The notes: generated by a model not told the origin, from the sequence alone. Positions 1 through 9,762 are shown, counted from the stretch's first letter. The stretch: DNA of 64,000 bases from Amycolatopsis sp. EV170708-02-1 (GCF_022479115.1 NZ_CP092497.1:8866001-8930000); one strand, 5' to 3'. A program made the numbers and translations.

Positions 1-1647
1 GGCATCTCGATCCTCGTGGTGCTCTCGGCGCGCGGCGGCACGACGGCGGTGTTCCAGCGCTGGGACACCGTGTTCCACGCGAACGGCATCCGCTACATCG
101 CCGAGACCGGCGACGGCTCGCTGACCGGCATGGGCACCATCAACTGGTACCCGGACGGCTCGTTCTACCCGAACGCGTATCACCTGGTCGGCTCGCTCGT
201 GTACTCGATCTCGGGCACGACGATCCCGGTCACGCTGAACGCCATCACCATGCCGGTCGCCGGGATCTTCGCGCTGTCGATGGTCGCCCTGATCCGCCAG
301 CTCGGCGGGCGGGCGGTGTTCGCGGGCTGCACGGCGCTGGTGGCCGCGGCGGCCACCACCGGTGCGTACGAGTCGGTGTCCAGCGGGCTGCTGCCGTTCG
401 CGCTGGGGATCGTGCTGACGCCGCTGGCCGTGGTCGCGCTGGCCCGCTTCCTCGCGCGGCCCGGCCTCGACACCGGCTACGTGCTCGCGCTGACCGCGGT
501 CGGCCTGCTGGCGGCGCATTCGTCGGCCCTGTTCGGGGCGCTGCTGTTCGCGTTCCCGCTGGTGGTGCAGCGCTGGTACCGCGCGCTGCGGCACAAGCCG
601 CTCGACGGGGTGCCCGAGGGCCGCGCCGGCTGGCGGGTCATCGGCGGCGACGTCGTCAAGATGGTGCCGGTGATGGCGGGGAGCGCGCTGCTCGCGGCGC
701 CGCACATCCTCGGCGCCCTGAAATTCACCTCGGGTTCATACCCTTATTACGCGTGGGGCTCGGATCTGCCGGTGCTGAAGTCGCTGGGACTCCTGGTGAC
801 CTTCCGGCAGGTGCTGAGCGCCCCGCAGGTGTGGCTGACGGTGCTGCTGGTGATCGGCGTGCTGGGCCTGTTCCGGCTCGGGCGGATGCGCTGGGTGGGC
901 CTTTCGGCGATCGGCTTCTCGGCGCTGTTCGTGCTGGTCGCCTCGTTCGGCGCCGAACCGTGGGTGATCTCGCTGTCGCGGCCCTGGTGGAACGACCGGT
1001 ACCGCCTGATGGCGCTCGCCGCGATCCCGCTGTGTCTGCTCGCCGGGCACGGGATGGCGGAGCTGCAGCGCTGGTTCGCGAAGTGGGCGAGCGGACGGTC
1101 GTGGGTCAAGAGCCGTCCCGCGCTGCCCGCCCGGCTGGGGCTGGCGACCGCCGTGTTCGTCGTGGCCGCGTCGGCTGTGCTGACCAAGGGTTTCTACACC
1201 GAGTCGAACGCGCACGCGGTGTCGTTCCTGTACTACAACGGGCCCGAGGGCGAGGTCACGCCGCCGGTCAGCGCCGACGAGCTGGCCGCGATGGACGAGC
1301 TGACCAAGATGAACATCGGACCGGACGAGAAGGTGCTCAACGAGCGCTTCGACGGAACGGCCTGGCTGTACGCGATCACCGGCATCCATCCGGTCGCCGG
1401 GCACTACGACCCGGGCGTGCCGCCGCCGGACGCGAAGTACCTGGCGCTGCACTTCCGCGACTACGACACCGACCCCGAGGTCCGGGCCGCGGTGCGGCGG
1501 CTGAACATCAAGCACGTGCTGATCGGGAGCACGCCGATCAAGATCGGCGAACCGCCTGCGCCGGGGCTGCGGGATCTGGACGGGCTGGACTTCCTGCGGA
1601 AGGACTTCTCCAACGCGGGTGCCTCGATCTACACGCTGACGCGCTGA
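1..1647 (+). CDS. DUF6541-type polytopic membrane protein, 5' end cut by the window
   Basis: The frame is open from base 1, so the gene starts outside the window. Comparison with its paralogue at 7822-9762 suggests that about 115 N-terminal residues are missing. Shared landmarks are the extracytoplasmic stretch FHANGIRYIAETGDGSL, the FYPNAYHL motif, a late SRPWWNDRYR motif and the C-terminal LRDLDGLDF segment. Between them lie many hydrophobic helices, followed by a soluble C-terminal domain of about 140 residues. The family is unassigned; the GT-C-like layout and nearby glycan genes suggest envelope polysaccharide assembly, which is inference. The gene is followed directly by two back-to-back hairpins. 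Confidence 0.8.
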   Translation, partial: GISILVVLSARGGTTAVFQRWDTVFHANGIRYIAETGDGSLTGMGTINWYPDGSFYPNAYHLVGSLVYSISGTTIPVTLNAITMPVAGIFALSMVALIRQLGGRAVFAGCTALVAAAATTGAYESVSSGLLPFALGIVLTPLAVVALARFLARPGLDTGYVLALTAVGLLAAHSSALFGALLFAFPLVVQRWYRALRHKPLDGVPEGRAGWRVIGGDVVKMVPVMAGSALLAAPHILGALKFTSGSYPYYAWGSDLPVLKSLGLLVTFRQVLSAPQVWLTVLLVIGVLGLFRLGRMRWVGLSAIGFSALFVLVASFGAEPWVISLSRPWWNDRYRLMALAAIPLCLLAGHGMAELQRWFAKWASGRSWVKSRPALPARLGLATAVFVVAASAVLTKGFYTESNAHAVSFLYYNGPEGEVTPPVSADELAAMDELTKMNIGPDEKVLNERFDGTAWLYAITGIHPVAGHYDPGVPPPDAKYLALHFRDYDTDPEVRAAVRRLNIKHVLIGSTPIKIGEPPAPGLRDLDGLDFLRKDFSNAGASIYTLTR

Positions 1648-1651
1648 CGGC

Positions 1652-1697
1652 CTCGTGAGTGGCAAGGACGGTTAGAACCGTCCTTGCCACTCACGAG
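1652..1697. repeat. 46-nt palindromic repeat, family A copy 1 (terminator-like)
   Basis: Two perfect 22-nt arms (1652-1673 and 1676-1697) are separated by AG. The arm contains GTGAGTGGCAAGGACGG. The same arm recurs at 41538-41583 and 48234-48279. It sits between convergent genes, so it can act as a terminator in both directions. Confidence 0.85.
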
Positions 1698-1701
1698 ATA
1701 A

Positions 1702-1749
1702 AAGGCTCGCGTGGTCGCGGACTGCCCCTGCCGCGACCACGCGAGCCTT
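1702..1749. terminator. Long hairpin, 19-nt perfect arms
   Basis: The arms at 1702-1720 and 1731-1749 are perfectly complementary around a 10-nt loop. The element follows the family A palindrome after 4 nt and begins with an A run on the + strand (a T run for leftward transcripts). It is a probable bidirectional terminator for the DUF6541 gene and the leftward oxidoreductase gene. Confidence 0.7.
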
Positions 1750-1881
1750 CGTCCCCCATTCACCCCCGGGGTGACCCATGAGGGGTAGCCGTCGTCGGCC
1801 ACACCCACTCGCTGTACTTGTCTGTCAGACGACTACTGGGCGGAACCGGTTTACCCGGCTCGCCAACGTCACCCGATCGGC

Positions 1882-2774
1882 CTAAGAACTCCTGCCTTGG
1901 AGTACCGGGAGTACGTCACTCACGACCGCTTCGAGGGTCGACTCGCGGCCGACGTAGTAGTCGCCGGACCGCGGCCAATGCGTGACGATGTCGGTGAACC
2001 CGAGTTCACCGGCCCGGCCGGCGGCGTCGGTGAACGCGCCCACGCTGTCGAGGGAGAAGACCGGCGCCGAGTCGAGGCTCAGGAACCGCTGCACGCTCGC
2101 CTTGTCCCGGCCCACGACGTCGAGCCGCTCGTCGAAGGTCTTCACGAGTTCCGCGACGCCCTTCCACCACTCGTCCTGGGTGTCCGCTTTGACGCCGGTG
2201 GTGGCCCAGCCCGCGCCGAACCGCGCGGCGAGCGTCATCGTGCGGGGGCCGTTCGCGGCCACCAGGAACGGCAGCCGCGGCCGCTGCACGCAACCCGGCA
2301 GGTTCCGCGCGCCCTTGGCCCGGTAGTACTCGCCCTCGAAGTCGAAGCCGTCGGTCATCAAGAGCCCGTCGAGCGCTTCGACGAACTCGGCGAAGCGGTC
2401 CGTGCGCTGCTTGACCGACAGTTCGGGGCCGTCGAGCACGGCGGCGTCGTAGTGGGTGTCCGGGACACCCGCCCCACGCCGAGGATGAAGCGGCCGTCGG
2501 AGATGTCGTCGAGGGTGGTCAGCTCGCGGGTGAACGGCACGGGATGCCGCGCGACCGGCGAAGCCACGAAGGTCCCGAGTCTGATCCGCGACGTCACCAT
2601 CGCGGCCGCCGTCAACGTTGGCATCGCACTGAACCACGGGCCGTCGACGAGAGTCCGCCAGCCGAGGTGGTCGTACGTCCAAGCGTGGTCGAAGCCGTAT
2701 TCCTCGGCGGCCCGCCATTTCGGCTCGGCCGCCCACCAACGATCTTCCGGAAGGATCACGATGCCTACGCGCAC
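1882..2774 (-). CDS. LLM-class (F420-dependent-type) flavin oxidoreductase, frameshifted
   Basis: Two frames together make one luciferase-like monooxygenase. The N-terminal part starts at GTG 2774-2772 (RVGIVILPEDRWW) and runs to DGRFILGVG. The C-terminal part resumes in another frame at VPDTHYDAAVLDGPELSVKQ and ends at LPVLQGRSS. The switch is at the G4 run of the coding strand, 2475-2472; one added G would restore GVGAGVPDTHYD. With that fix the protein is about 298 residues, normal for coenzyme F420-dependent LLM enzymes. The substrate cannot be told. The break is either a sequencing error or a recent mutation; other genes here show the same type of single-base loss. Confidence 0.75.
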
Positions 2775-2840
2775 ACCGGCAAGGTAGCGGTGCCCGCCGA
2801 CACTTCGCCCGATGGGCGGATCTTCGGGGACAATGTGCCG

Positions 2841-3656
2841 GTGGAAAAGCCCCTCTTGATCGCATCCGACGTCGACGGCACCCTGCTCGGCCCGCTGGAG
2901 GTCCTGTCCGAACGCACGATCGACGCCGTCCGGCGCGTCGCCGAGGACGGTGTCCCGTTCGTGCTGGCCAGCGGCCGGCCGCCGCGCTGGATCGCCCCGA
3001 TCGCGAACCCGCTGGGCCTGACCGGATACGCGGTCTGCGCGAACGGCGCGGTGCTGTACGAGATCGGGACGGACCGGATCGTGGCGGTCCACGGCCTGCT
3101 GGAACCGACGCTGCTGCACGACACCGTAAGTGCTCTTGATCACGCCCTGCCCGGCTGCCGGTTCGCCGCGGAACGGGTCGGCGAGTCGGCGCTCGACCCG
3201 GAGATGCGCAATTTCGTGATCGAGCCGGACTACCACAATCCGTGGGGCAACCACGAGGGCACGGAGGCGCCGCGGGCCGAGGTGCTCGGGCATCCGGCGA
3301 TCAAACTGCTGATCAGCAGGCGCGGGATGAGCTCGGACGAGATGGCGCGGGCGGCGCGAGAGGTGCTCGACGATTCGGTCGACATCACCTATTCGACCAA
3401 CACCGGCCTGATCGAGGTCGCCGCGCACGGCATCACGAAGGCGACCGGGCTGGCCGAGGTCGCCGAGCGCCTGGGCGTGCCCGCCGAGCGGGTGATCGCG
3501 TTCGGGGACATGCCCAACGACGTCGAGATGCTGGGCTGGGCCGGGCACGGCGTCGCGATGGCCAACGGGCATCGCTACGTCCTCGACGTCGCCGACGAGG
3601 TGACGGGGCCGAACTCCGAGGACGGCGTCGCGCAGGTGCTGGAGCGCTGGTTCTAA
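2841..3656 (+). CDS. HAD-superfamily Cof-type phosphatase
   Basis: About 271 residues. The N-terminal ASDVDGTLLG gives the HAD nucleophile and acid/base aspartates (DxD). SGRPPRW is the usual motif II region, and VIAFGDMPNDVEML is the motif IV acidic loop. A large cap domain lies between them, as in the Cof/type IIB family, which dephosphorylates sugar phosphates and cofactors such as FMN. Two GTG codons compete for the start (2835 and 2841); GGGGA at 2826-2830 is better spaced for 2841. The gene is divergent from the LLM oxidoreductase and convergent with plsC. Confidence 0.85.
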   Translation: MEKPLLIASDVDGTLLGPLEVLSERTIDAVRRVAEDGVPFVLASGRPPRWIAPIANPLGLTGYAVCANGAVLYEIGTDRIVAVHGLLEPTLLHDTVSALDHALPGCRFAAERVGESALDPEMRNFVIEPDYHNPWGNHEGTEAPRAEVLGHPAIKLLISRRGMSSDEMARAAREVLDDSVDITYSTNTGLIEVAAHGITKATGLAEVAERLGVPAERVIAFGDMPNDVEMLGWAGHGVAMANGHRYVLDVADEVTGPNSEDGVAQVLERWF

Positions 3657-3669
3657 GGCGACCGGCAAG

Positions 3670-3722
3670 TCCGTGAAGGCCTCCTTGAGGGACTCTGGGT
3701 CCCTCAAGGAGGCCTTCACGGA
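3670..3722. terminator. Long hairpin, 23-nt perfect arms (family B)
   Basis: The arms at 3670-3692 and 3700-3722 are perfectly complementary around a 7-nt loop. The arm contains GTGAAGGCCTCCTTGAGG. It fills the gap between the convergent HAD phosphatase and PlsC genes, so it is a likely bidirectional terminator. Confidence 0.8.
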
Positions 3723-3729
3723 CCAGGGG

Positions 3730-4464
3730 CTAGCGGCCTTCGCGGTCGAGCTTCGCGGCCTCTTCCGGCGTCGGCGCGGTGCCGCCGAGGTGCGCGGGCA
3801 GCCACCAGCGCTCGTCGTCGGAGACCGGCTTCTCCGGATAGTCGGCCTGGACGCGGTCCACGAGCGCGGACATCCGCACGCGAAGGTCCTTCGAAAGGAC
3901 TTCGGCGTCTTCGTCGGCCTTCGGATGCATCGGCTCGCCGACCAGGATCGAGATCGGGACGTGGCGTTTGGTGAGGTCCTTCGGGCGGCCCTTGGTCCAC
4001 AACCGCTGCGTGCCCCACAGCGCCATCGGCACGACCGGGACACCCGCCTCGGCGGCCATCCGGACGGCGCCGGACTTGATGTCCTTCACGGTGAACGAAC
4101 GGCTGATCGTCGCTTCGGGGAACACTCCGACCACTTCCCCGGCCTTCAGGCGCTCGACGGCTTCCCGGTACGACGCGAGACCGGCGCCGCGATCGACGGA
4201 GATGTGGTGCATGCCGCGCATGAGCGGCCCGGCGATGCGGTTGCTGAAGATCTCCTTCTTCGCCATGAACCTGACCAGGCGTTTCGCCGGCTGCGCGCCC
4301 AGCCCGCAGAAGATGAAGTCGAGATAGCTCACGTGGTTGCAGGCGATGACCGCCCCGCCCGACGACGGGATGTGCTCGGTCCCCTCCACCCGGATGCGGT
4401 TGTCCAGCACCCGGAACATCAACTTCGCCGCCATGATGACGGGCGGGTAAACGAGCTCAGCCAT
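3730..4464 (-). CDS. plsC: 1-acylglycerol-3-phosphate acyltransferase family protein (PlsC type)
   Basis: A 244-residue membrane-associated acyltransferase. The catalytic HX4D motif is in CNHVSYLDF (about residue 43). The substrate-binding motif appears as VFPEATIS, followed by PVVPMALWGTQRL. Such enzymes acylate lysophosphatidate or related lyso-lipids with acyl-CoA or acyl-ACP in phospholipid synthesis. Actinomycetes carry many paralogues, so the exact acceptor is uncertain. An inverted repeat at 4481-4504 just upstream suggests control by a TetR-like repressor. Confidence 0.88.
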   Translation of the reverse strand: MAELVYPPVIMAAKLMFRVLDNRIRVEGTEHIPSSGGAVIACNHVSYLDFIFCGLGAQPAKRLVRFMAKKEIFSNRIAGPLMRGMHHISVDRGAGLASYREAVERLKAGEVVGVFPEATISRSFTVKDIKSGAVRMAAEAGVPVVPMALWGTQRLWTKGRPKDLTKRHVPISILVGEPMHPKADEDAEVLSKDLRVRMSALVDRVQADYPEKPVSDDERWWLPAHLGGTAPTPEEAAKLDREGR

Positions 4465-4480
4465 TCGTTCAGGTTACGCT

Positions 4481-4504
4481 ACCGTAGGGTAACCAACCTA
4501 CGGT
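4481..4504. promoter_or_regulatory. Inverted repeat upstream of plsC, putative repressor operator
   Basis: Perfect 8-nt arms ACCGTAGG (4481-4488) and CCTACGGT (4497-4504) flank an 8-nt spacer. They sit 17 nt upstream of the plsC start, with a further half-site (CGTAGG) at about 4507-4512. Placement and symmetry fit a TetR-type operator over the promoter; the regulator is not in this window. Confidence 0.45.
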
Positions 4505-4517
4505 CGCGTAGGTCACA

Positions 4518-5953
4518 TCACTCCGAGCGCTCCTGACGCGCGAAGGTCACCACCGCCAGGACGACGCCGAGCAGCGTGCAGAACAGCGCGATCACCTGGT
4601 GTTTGACGTTCTCCAGCCCGTCGCCCAGCGCCGCCAGCACGAACTGACCGGCGGCGACGGCGAACAGGAAACCCAGCACGACCCCAGCGCGGTGCGCCGG
4701 GTCTTCCAGCCACGCCAGGCGATCAGTGCCCATATCGGCAGCAGCGCGAAGAAACCCAGCGGGGCCAGCAGTTTCGTCACGGTCGAAACGATCGGGACGC
4801 GGTATTCCTGCGCCTCCGGGGCGAAGCCGGCCGACTGGTCGAAGCTGCCGAGGTAGGGCGGCCGCGCGGTGAGCAGATCGCCGGCCGCGCGGTCCAGGAT
4901 CTCGACGGTGCGGAAGGGATGCGTCGCGAAGTACTCGACCACGTTGCGCCTGCTGATCTGTTCGCGGTACTTCGGGTACTCGGGGTCCAGTGTCGCGGGT
5001 TTCGGATGCCACCAGCCGTTGCCCGCGTACTGGCCGAACGAGGCGGGCAGCCCCAAGGCTTCGAGGTCGGCTCCGGTGTCGTGCCGACCGTCCACAATGG
5101 TCAAGAAGATCGTGTTGAACATGTTGATCTCACGCGAATCGTCGCCCGGCCGCGCGGCGAGAGAGCCGTCGGGCAGCTTCGCGGGCTCGACGGTCTGCTG
5201 CGCGTAGGCCGTTCCCCCGGCGAGCGCGCCGATGACGAACACCACGGGAAGCCAGCGCTTCAGGCCGTGGACGCCCGCCGGACGGACGAGCAGCGCGGCG
5301 AGCGCGAGCAGCGGCAGGATCATCAGCGTCTGGACCTTGGCGTTGACCGCGATCACGCCGCCGAACAGCAGCACGGCCAAGCCCGCGTAGCGCCACCAGC
5401 CGGGCCTCGCGGACACCAGGAGGCCGCCGACGGCGAGCAGGAGGCCGAGGAACGCGGCACCTTCGCCCAGCACGGACGCGAAGTAGCCGAAGAACGCGGA
5501 GTCCGCGACGACGAGCAGCAGCCCCACGGCCGCGAAGCCGCGGACACGGCGCGAGTACGGCAGCCCGACGACGATCAACGCGACCGCCGCGGCGGCGAGA
5601 ACGCTGGTCAGCACGCCGAGAACCACCAGGCTGAGCGTCGATTCGAGGCCGAGCGCTCCGCCGATCGACCGCGCGATCCGCGCGAACCAGCTCTGCGTCA
5701 GGAGATAGGTGGCGTCGCATTCGCCCGCCGGGGCGGTGTAGGCGAGGTGGACGAAGCCCTCCGGTTTGCCCTTCCACGGGATGCCCGCGCCGCACAGCAC
5801 GCGGAAACCGTCACCGTTGTCGGCCATCGCGACCGGCCTCGGCACCAGGAAGCGGACCAGGAGCACGGTGAGCGCGGCGGCGAACACACCGACGCCGAAC
5901 AGGCGCGAGGATGCTTCGAGCGCTGCCGGTCTGCTGGGGGAAACGACACTCAC
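4518..5953 (-). CDS. Polytopic membrane protein of a glycan GT-C pair, frameshifted near its 3' end
   Basis: It starts at GTG 5953, overlapping the stop of the upstream GT-C gene by 4 nt. After one N-terminal helix comes an extracytoplasmic segment with MADNGDGFRVLCG, then about eight more helices. A long extracytoplasmic loop (FNTIFLTIVDGRHD to SFDQSAGF) is followed by C-terminal helices. The frame breaks at 4682-4685: the last about 55 residues (GVVLGFLFAVAAGQF to FARQERSE) continue in another frame, and one extra G in the coding-strand run would join them as RTALGVVLGFLF. No enzymatic motif is recognised. Tight coupling suggests that it works with the AftB-like protein. Confidence 0.7.
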
Positions 5954-7560
5954 GCAGGGCACGGTACGTGGCGGAAATCGGGTGAGCGGTCGAGGGCCGC
6001 CCTGACCACCCGCTCGACGTCCGCCCGCAGGAACACGGCGATCCACGACGAAGTTCCTTCACGCGCGAAGGTCGCGACGCGGTACCTCGCCGCGTACGCC
6101 GGGTCGATCACGCAGGATTGCTTCGCCGAATAGCCGCTGTCAGTGATGACGGCGATCGTCGGATGCCGCCGGGAGACGACGGCCTCACCCACTTCCTCCG
6201 TCTGGCCCCGGACGCCGACGATGAGCAGCTGCGTCCCGGCGTGATACGACAGCACGCCGGGCGCCGACGTGCTCACGACCGAACCGGGCGGCAGGTAGGC
6301 GTCGAGCCAGCGGCCGATCTCCTCCATCTGCGCGCCGTGGTCGTGCCAGGCCCGCACCCGGCCCAGCATGTCCGGGCTGAACACCGACACCAGCACCGCG
6401 AGCCCGGACAACGTCACCGCGGCGGCGGGCATCAGCCGTTGGATCGGCGGCCGCGGCCGGGGGCTCGGCTTCGCGGACGCGACGAGCACGCCGTAGACGG
6501 ACACCGCCGCCACCGACAGCAGCGGCGGGATCGGCGCCAGTAATCGCCAGGCCGGCGCGGCGTCGCCGCCGAAGAAGACCACGAAACCGGTGAGCCCGAC
6601 GGCGGTGGCGAGCATCAGCCAGGTCAGCGACCTGGCCTCGGCCTCGTGCGGGGTCCGGCCGGTGCGGCGCAGCGACAGCGCCACCACCGAGATCAGGCCG
6701 AGCAGCAGGAATCCTTGGTGGACCACCGAGAAACCCGACAGGTACTGCCAGCCGCGGCCGATCGGGGACTGGACGTCGAGGTCGAAGGGGATGACGACCG
6801 AGGTCGGCAGGACGTGCTCGTAGTAGGTCACGCGCCAGGCCGTCCACGGCGCGGCGAAGACGAGCCCGCCGAGCAGCCAGCCCACCGGCGACCACCAGGT
6901 GTACCGGCCGCGCAGCGCCGCGACGACCAGCCAGCAGCCCACCAGCACCGCGAGCAGGAGCCCCGCCGGGCGCGTCATCGTCGCGAAGGCCACGAGCACG
7001 CCCGCCACCACCGGGCGCCGGGCCGCGAGCGCGGCGAAGACGCCGAACACGAGCAGCACGAACAAGGGCGTCTCGGTACCGGAGCCGCCGTACGCGGCGA
7101 GGCCCCCGGCTCCGGCGACGAGCACCGCCGCGGCCACCCCGTACGCGGGCCGCGGCTCGCCTACGGCCCGCGCGACCACCCGGTTCACCGTCACGTACGC
7201 GAGCAGGACGGCACCGAGCGTGGCGAGAATGCCGAGCACGACCGCGGAGGCCTCGATATCGGCCCCGAAAGCGGCCTTCGGCAAGGCGATCACGATCATC
7301 CAGAGGAAATTCGTGTACCCCTCGATCCGCTCACCGGTGTTGAACACCGGCCCATTGCCGTCGGCGATGTTCTGCGCGTAACGGAAGGTGATGTACGCGT
7401 CTTCCGCGATGGTCGAAAACACCAGCTGGTGCGCCAGTGAGAAACCGAGGGTCAGCAGCAGCGCAGCGGCGCGCCAGCGCTTGTCGGCGCCGATCTTGGA
7501 CCAGGCCACCAGCACGAAGAGCGCGACCGCGGACCAGGCGACGACAAGCGCGACCACCAC
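5950..7560 (-). CDS. GT-C membrane glycosyltransferase, AftB-like
   Basis: 536 residues with about ten membrane helices and a soluble C-terminal extracytoplasmic domain. After the first helix the segment EDAYITFRYAQNI ... VEGYTNFLWM matches the loop of lipid-phosphate-sugar-dependent GT-C enzymes. In mycobacterial AftB the corresponding acidic pair is part of the active site. AftB adds terminal arabinofuranose from decaprenyl-phosphoarabinose to arabinogalactan, and actinomycetes with arabinogalactan need such enzymes. The donor and linkage here are inferred. It is the first gene of a two-gene leftward operon and is divergent from the DUF6541 gene. Confidence 0.72.
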   Translation of the reverse strand: MVVALVVAWSAVALFVLVAWSKIGADKRWRAAALLLTLGFSLAHQLVFSTIAEDAYITFRYAQNIADGNGPVFNTGERIEGYTNFLWMIVIALPKAAFGADIEASAVVLGILATLGAVLLAYVTVNRVVARAVGEPRPAYGVAAAVLVAGAGGLAAYGGSGTETPLFVLLVFGVFAALAARRPVVAGVLVAFATMTRPAGLLLAVLVGCWLVVAALRGRYTWWSPVGWLLGGLVFAAPWTAWRVTYYEHVLPTSVVIPFDLDVQSPIGRGWQYLSGFSVVHQGFLLLGLISVVALSLRRTGRTPHEAEARSLTWLMLATAVGLTGFVVFFGGDAAPAWRLLAPIPPLLSVAAVSVYGVLVASAKPSPRPRPPIQRLMPAAAVTLSGLAVLVSVFSPDMLGRVRAWHDHGAQMEEIGRWLDAYLPPGSVVSTSAPGVLSYHAGTQLLIVGVRGQTEEVGEAVVSRRHPTIAVITDSGYSAKQSCVIDPAYAARYRVATFAREGTSSWIAVFLRADVERVVRAALDRSPDFRHVPCPA

Positions 7561-7821
7561 CTGATCCCCACCCTCCCGGGCCGAGCCGCTCCCCTGACCA
7601 AAAGACTACGGTCAAGTATCGATCACCGCGGCAAGGTGTTTCTTTCGGCGCAGTCAATTGACACGAATGGGCGAGCGACGTGTGCGCGGAGTAAACGGGA
7701 TCGCGGAGTTTTCCCCGGCGGGATGTGACTCCTTCGGGTATCGGTCCCCGGTGGTTAATCTGGCTTCCCATTCCGTTCCGCACCTCGGGGTTCTGTGCGG
7801 ATTCCCCACCCGAGGTAGCCC

Positions 7822-9762
7822 GTGCCCACCCACACCTCCCTGCTCGCCGACGTCCTGACGGTGGGCGTCGCGTTGCTCGTCATCGGCCTTCCCGGTCTGC
7901 TCACCGGCCTCGCCGCCGGCCTGCGCGGCTGGGTGCTCGCGGGGATGACGCCTTTGCTGAGCTACGCCATCGGCGGGCTCGCGGGGCCGTGGGCGGCCGC
8001 GCTCGGACTGCCGTTCAATCCCGTGACGTACGCGGTCGCCACGGTGTTGTTCGCCGGTGTCGCGTTCGGCCTGCGGCGGCTCACGCTGCGCCGGTGGCCG
8101 CCCGCGCCGGAAGAACCGCTGTGGGGACGGTCCGGGCACCTCGCCGTCGGGGCGTGCCTGCTGCTCGCGGCCGCCGTCGGGATGTACGCGGTGGTGCGCG
8201 GGATGGGCCGTCTGGACGCCATCCCGCAGGGGTTCGATGCGGTGTATCACGCGAACGGCGTCCGGCAGATCGCCGAGACCGGGGACGGCAGCCTGTTCGG
8301 CACCGGCGAGGTGAACTGGTACGGCGACGCGGCCCCGGTGTTCTACCCCAACGCGTATCACCTGCTCGCGTCCGTGATGTACCTGCTCAGCCCGGCGACC
8401 ATCCCGCTCGCCCTGGACGTGAACACCGCGCTGCTGCCCGCACTGTTGGCGTTGTCGCTGGTCACGATGGTGCGCGTGTTCCGTGGGCGCGCGGTGTTCG
8501 CGGGCGCCGCCGCCCTCGTCTCCATCGCGCCGGTGATGGGCCTGTACGAATCGATGAGCAGGGGACCTTTGCTCCCGTTCCTGCTCGGCCTCGCGCTGAC
8601 CCCGCTGGCCGCCGTCGCGGTGAAGCGGTACCTCGACCGGCCCGCCCCCGACACCGGCTTCGTGCTGCTGGTGAGCGCCGTCGGACTGCTGTGCGTGCAC
8701 TCGTCGGCGTTGTTCGGCGCGATCCTGTTCGCGGGCCCGCTCCTGCTGCAGCGTTGGGTCGCGCCCGGGGAACGGTGGCGGCGGATCGGCCGGGACCTGC
8801 GTGCGCTGGCGATCGTCGGCGTCGTCGCGATCCTGGTGGCGTGGCTGCAATTGTTCGGCGCGATCGGGCTCGCGAGCGGCGAGGTGCCCTACCGCAGCTG
8901 GCCGGTCGAATGGCGGGCGACGACGGCGCTCGGCGCGCTGCTGGGCTTCCAGCACCACGAGCCGTATCCGCAGATCTGGCTTTCCGTGGCGTTGTTGCTG
9001 GGCTTCATCTTCTTCTCGCGCGCGGGCGCGCTGCGCTGGATCGGTGTCACGGCGTTGCTCACCGGGCTCGCCTACATCGCGGTGACGTCGTCCGAGCACC
9101 CGCTCGTGCTGGCGCTGTCCCGGCCGTGGTGGAACGACCCGTACCGGTTCATGTCGATGGCGGCGATCCCGCTGTCGATCATCGCCGCGCATGGCCTCGC
9201 CGAGACGCAGGCGTGGCTCCGGGACAACGTCGCGCACCGGAAGGTGCCCGCGTTTGCCGTCGCGGTGGTGGTGTTCGGCGCGTTCGCCTTCCTCAGCAAC
9301 GGTTTCTACGCGCCGTCCAATGCGGACAAGGTCGCGCCCGGCTACGCGAACACGCCCGGCGTCGACCAGCACAAGCTGCCGGTGAGCCCGGACGAGGTCG
9401 TCGCGATGGAGAAGCTCGCCGAGTTCGCGAAACCCGGCGAGCGCGCGCTGAACGACCGACTGGACGGGACGGTGTGGACGTACGCGCTCTCCGGCGTCCG
9501 CACGACTTCCGGGCATTTCGACGAGACGCTGTCGCCTTCGGACGCGCGGTTGCTGGAGTGGCACTTCCGCGAGTATCCGTCGAACCCCCAGGTGCGGGCG
9601 GCGGTGGCGCGGCTGAACGTGCGGTGGGTGATCCTCGGGCAGTACGGCTACCCGACCGGTGCCCCGCGTCAGGCAGGCCTACGCGATCTGGACGGGCTGA
9701 ACTTCGTGACCGAGGTGTACCGGAACTCCGACGCCGTCATCTACCGGCTGAACCGCATTTAG
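7822..9762 (+). CDS. DUF6541-type polytopic membrane protein
   Basis: 646 residues starting at GTG 7822 with GAGGT at 7812-7816. The N-terminal half holds many helices. An extracytoplasmic segment near residue 130 (GFDAVYHANGVRQIAETGDG) and FYPNAYHLLASVMY are shared with the truncated paralogue at 1-1647. A C-terminal soluble domain follows and ends with LRDLDGLNF. Its function is not known. The layout (multi-pass core plus periplasmic-type domain) and neighbours resemble glycan-building GT-C proteins, but I see no proven catalytic motif. Confidence 0.82.
   Translation: MPTHTSLLADVLTVGVALLVIGLPGLLTGLAAGLRGWVLAGMTPLLSYAIGGLAGPWAAALGLPFNPVTYAVATVLFAGVAFGLRRLTLRRWPPAPEEPLWGRSGHLAVGACLLLAAAVGMYAVVRGMGRLDAIPQGFDAVYHANGVRQIAETGDGSLFGTGEVNWYGDAAPVFYPNAYHLLASVMYLLSPATIPLALDVNTALLPALLALSLVTMVRVFRGRAVFAGAAALVSIAPVMGLYESMSRGPLLPFLLGLALTPLAAVAVKRYLDRPAPDTGFVLLVSAVGLLCVHSSALFGAILFAGPLLLQRWVAPGERWRRIGRDLRALAIVGVVAILVAWLQLFGAIGLASGEVPYRSWPVEWRATTALGALLGFQHHEPYPQIWLSVALLLGFIFFSRAGALRWIGVTALLTGLAYIAVTSSEHPLVLALSRPWWNDPYRFMSMAAIPLSIIAAHGLAETQAWLRDNVAHRKVPAFAVAVVVFGAFAFLSNGFYAPSNADKVAPGYANTPGVDQHKLPVSPDEVVAMEKLAEFAKPGERALNDRLDGTVWTYALSGVRTTSGHFDETLSPSDARLLEWHFREYPSNPQVRAAVARLNVRWVILGQYGYPTGAPRQAGLRDLDGLNFVTEVYRNSDAVIYRLNRI

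Noticed and set aside
2358..4043. Single 561-codon leftward gene
   Set aside because: Only its last part is coding (N-terminus of the LLM oxidoreductase); the rest is antisense to the HAD phosphatase and shadow of plsC.
7654..9564. 636-codon open frame opposite the DUF6541 gene
   Set aside because: It is an antisense shadow produced by high GC; composition is Arg/Gln/His-rich and without motifs.
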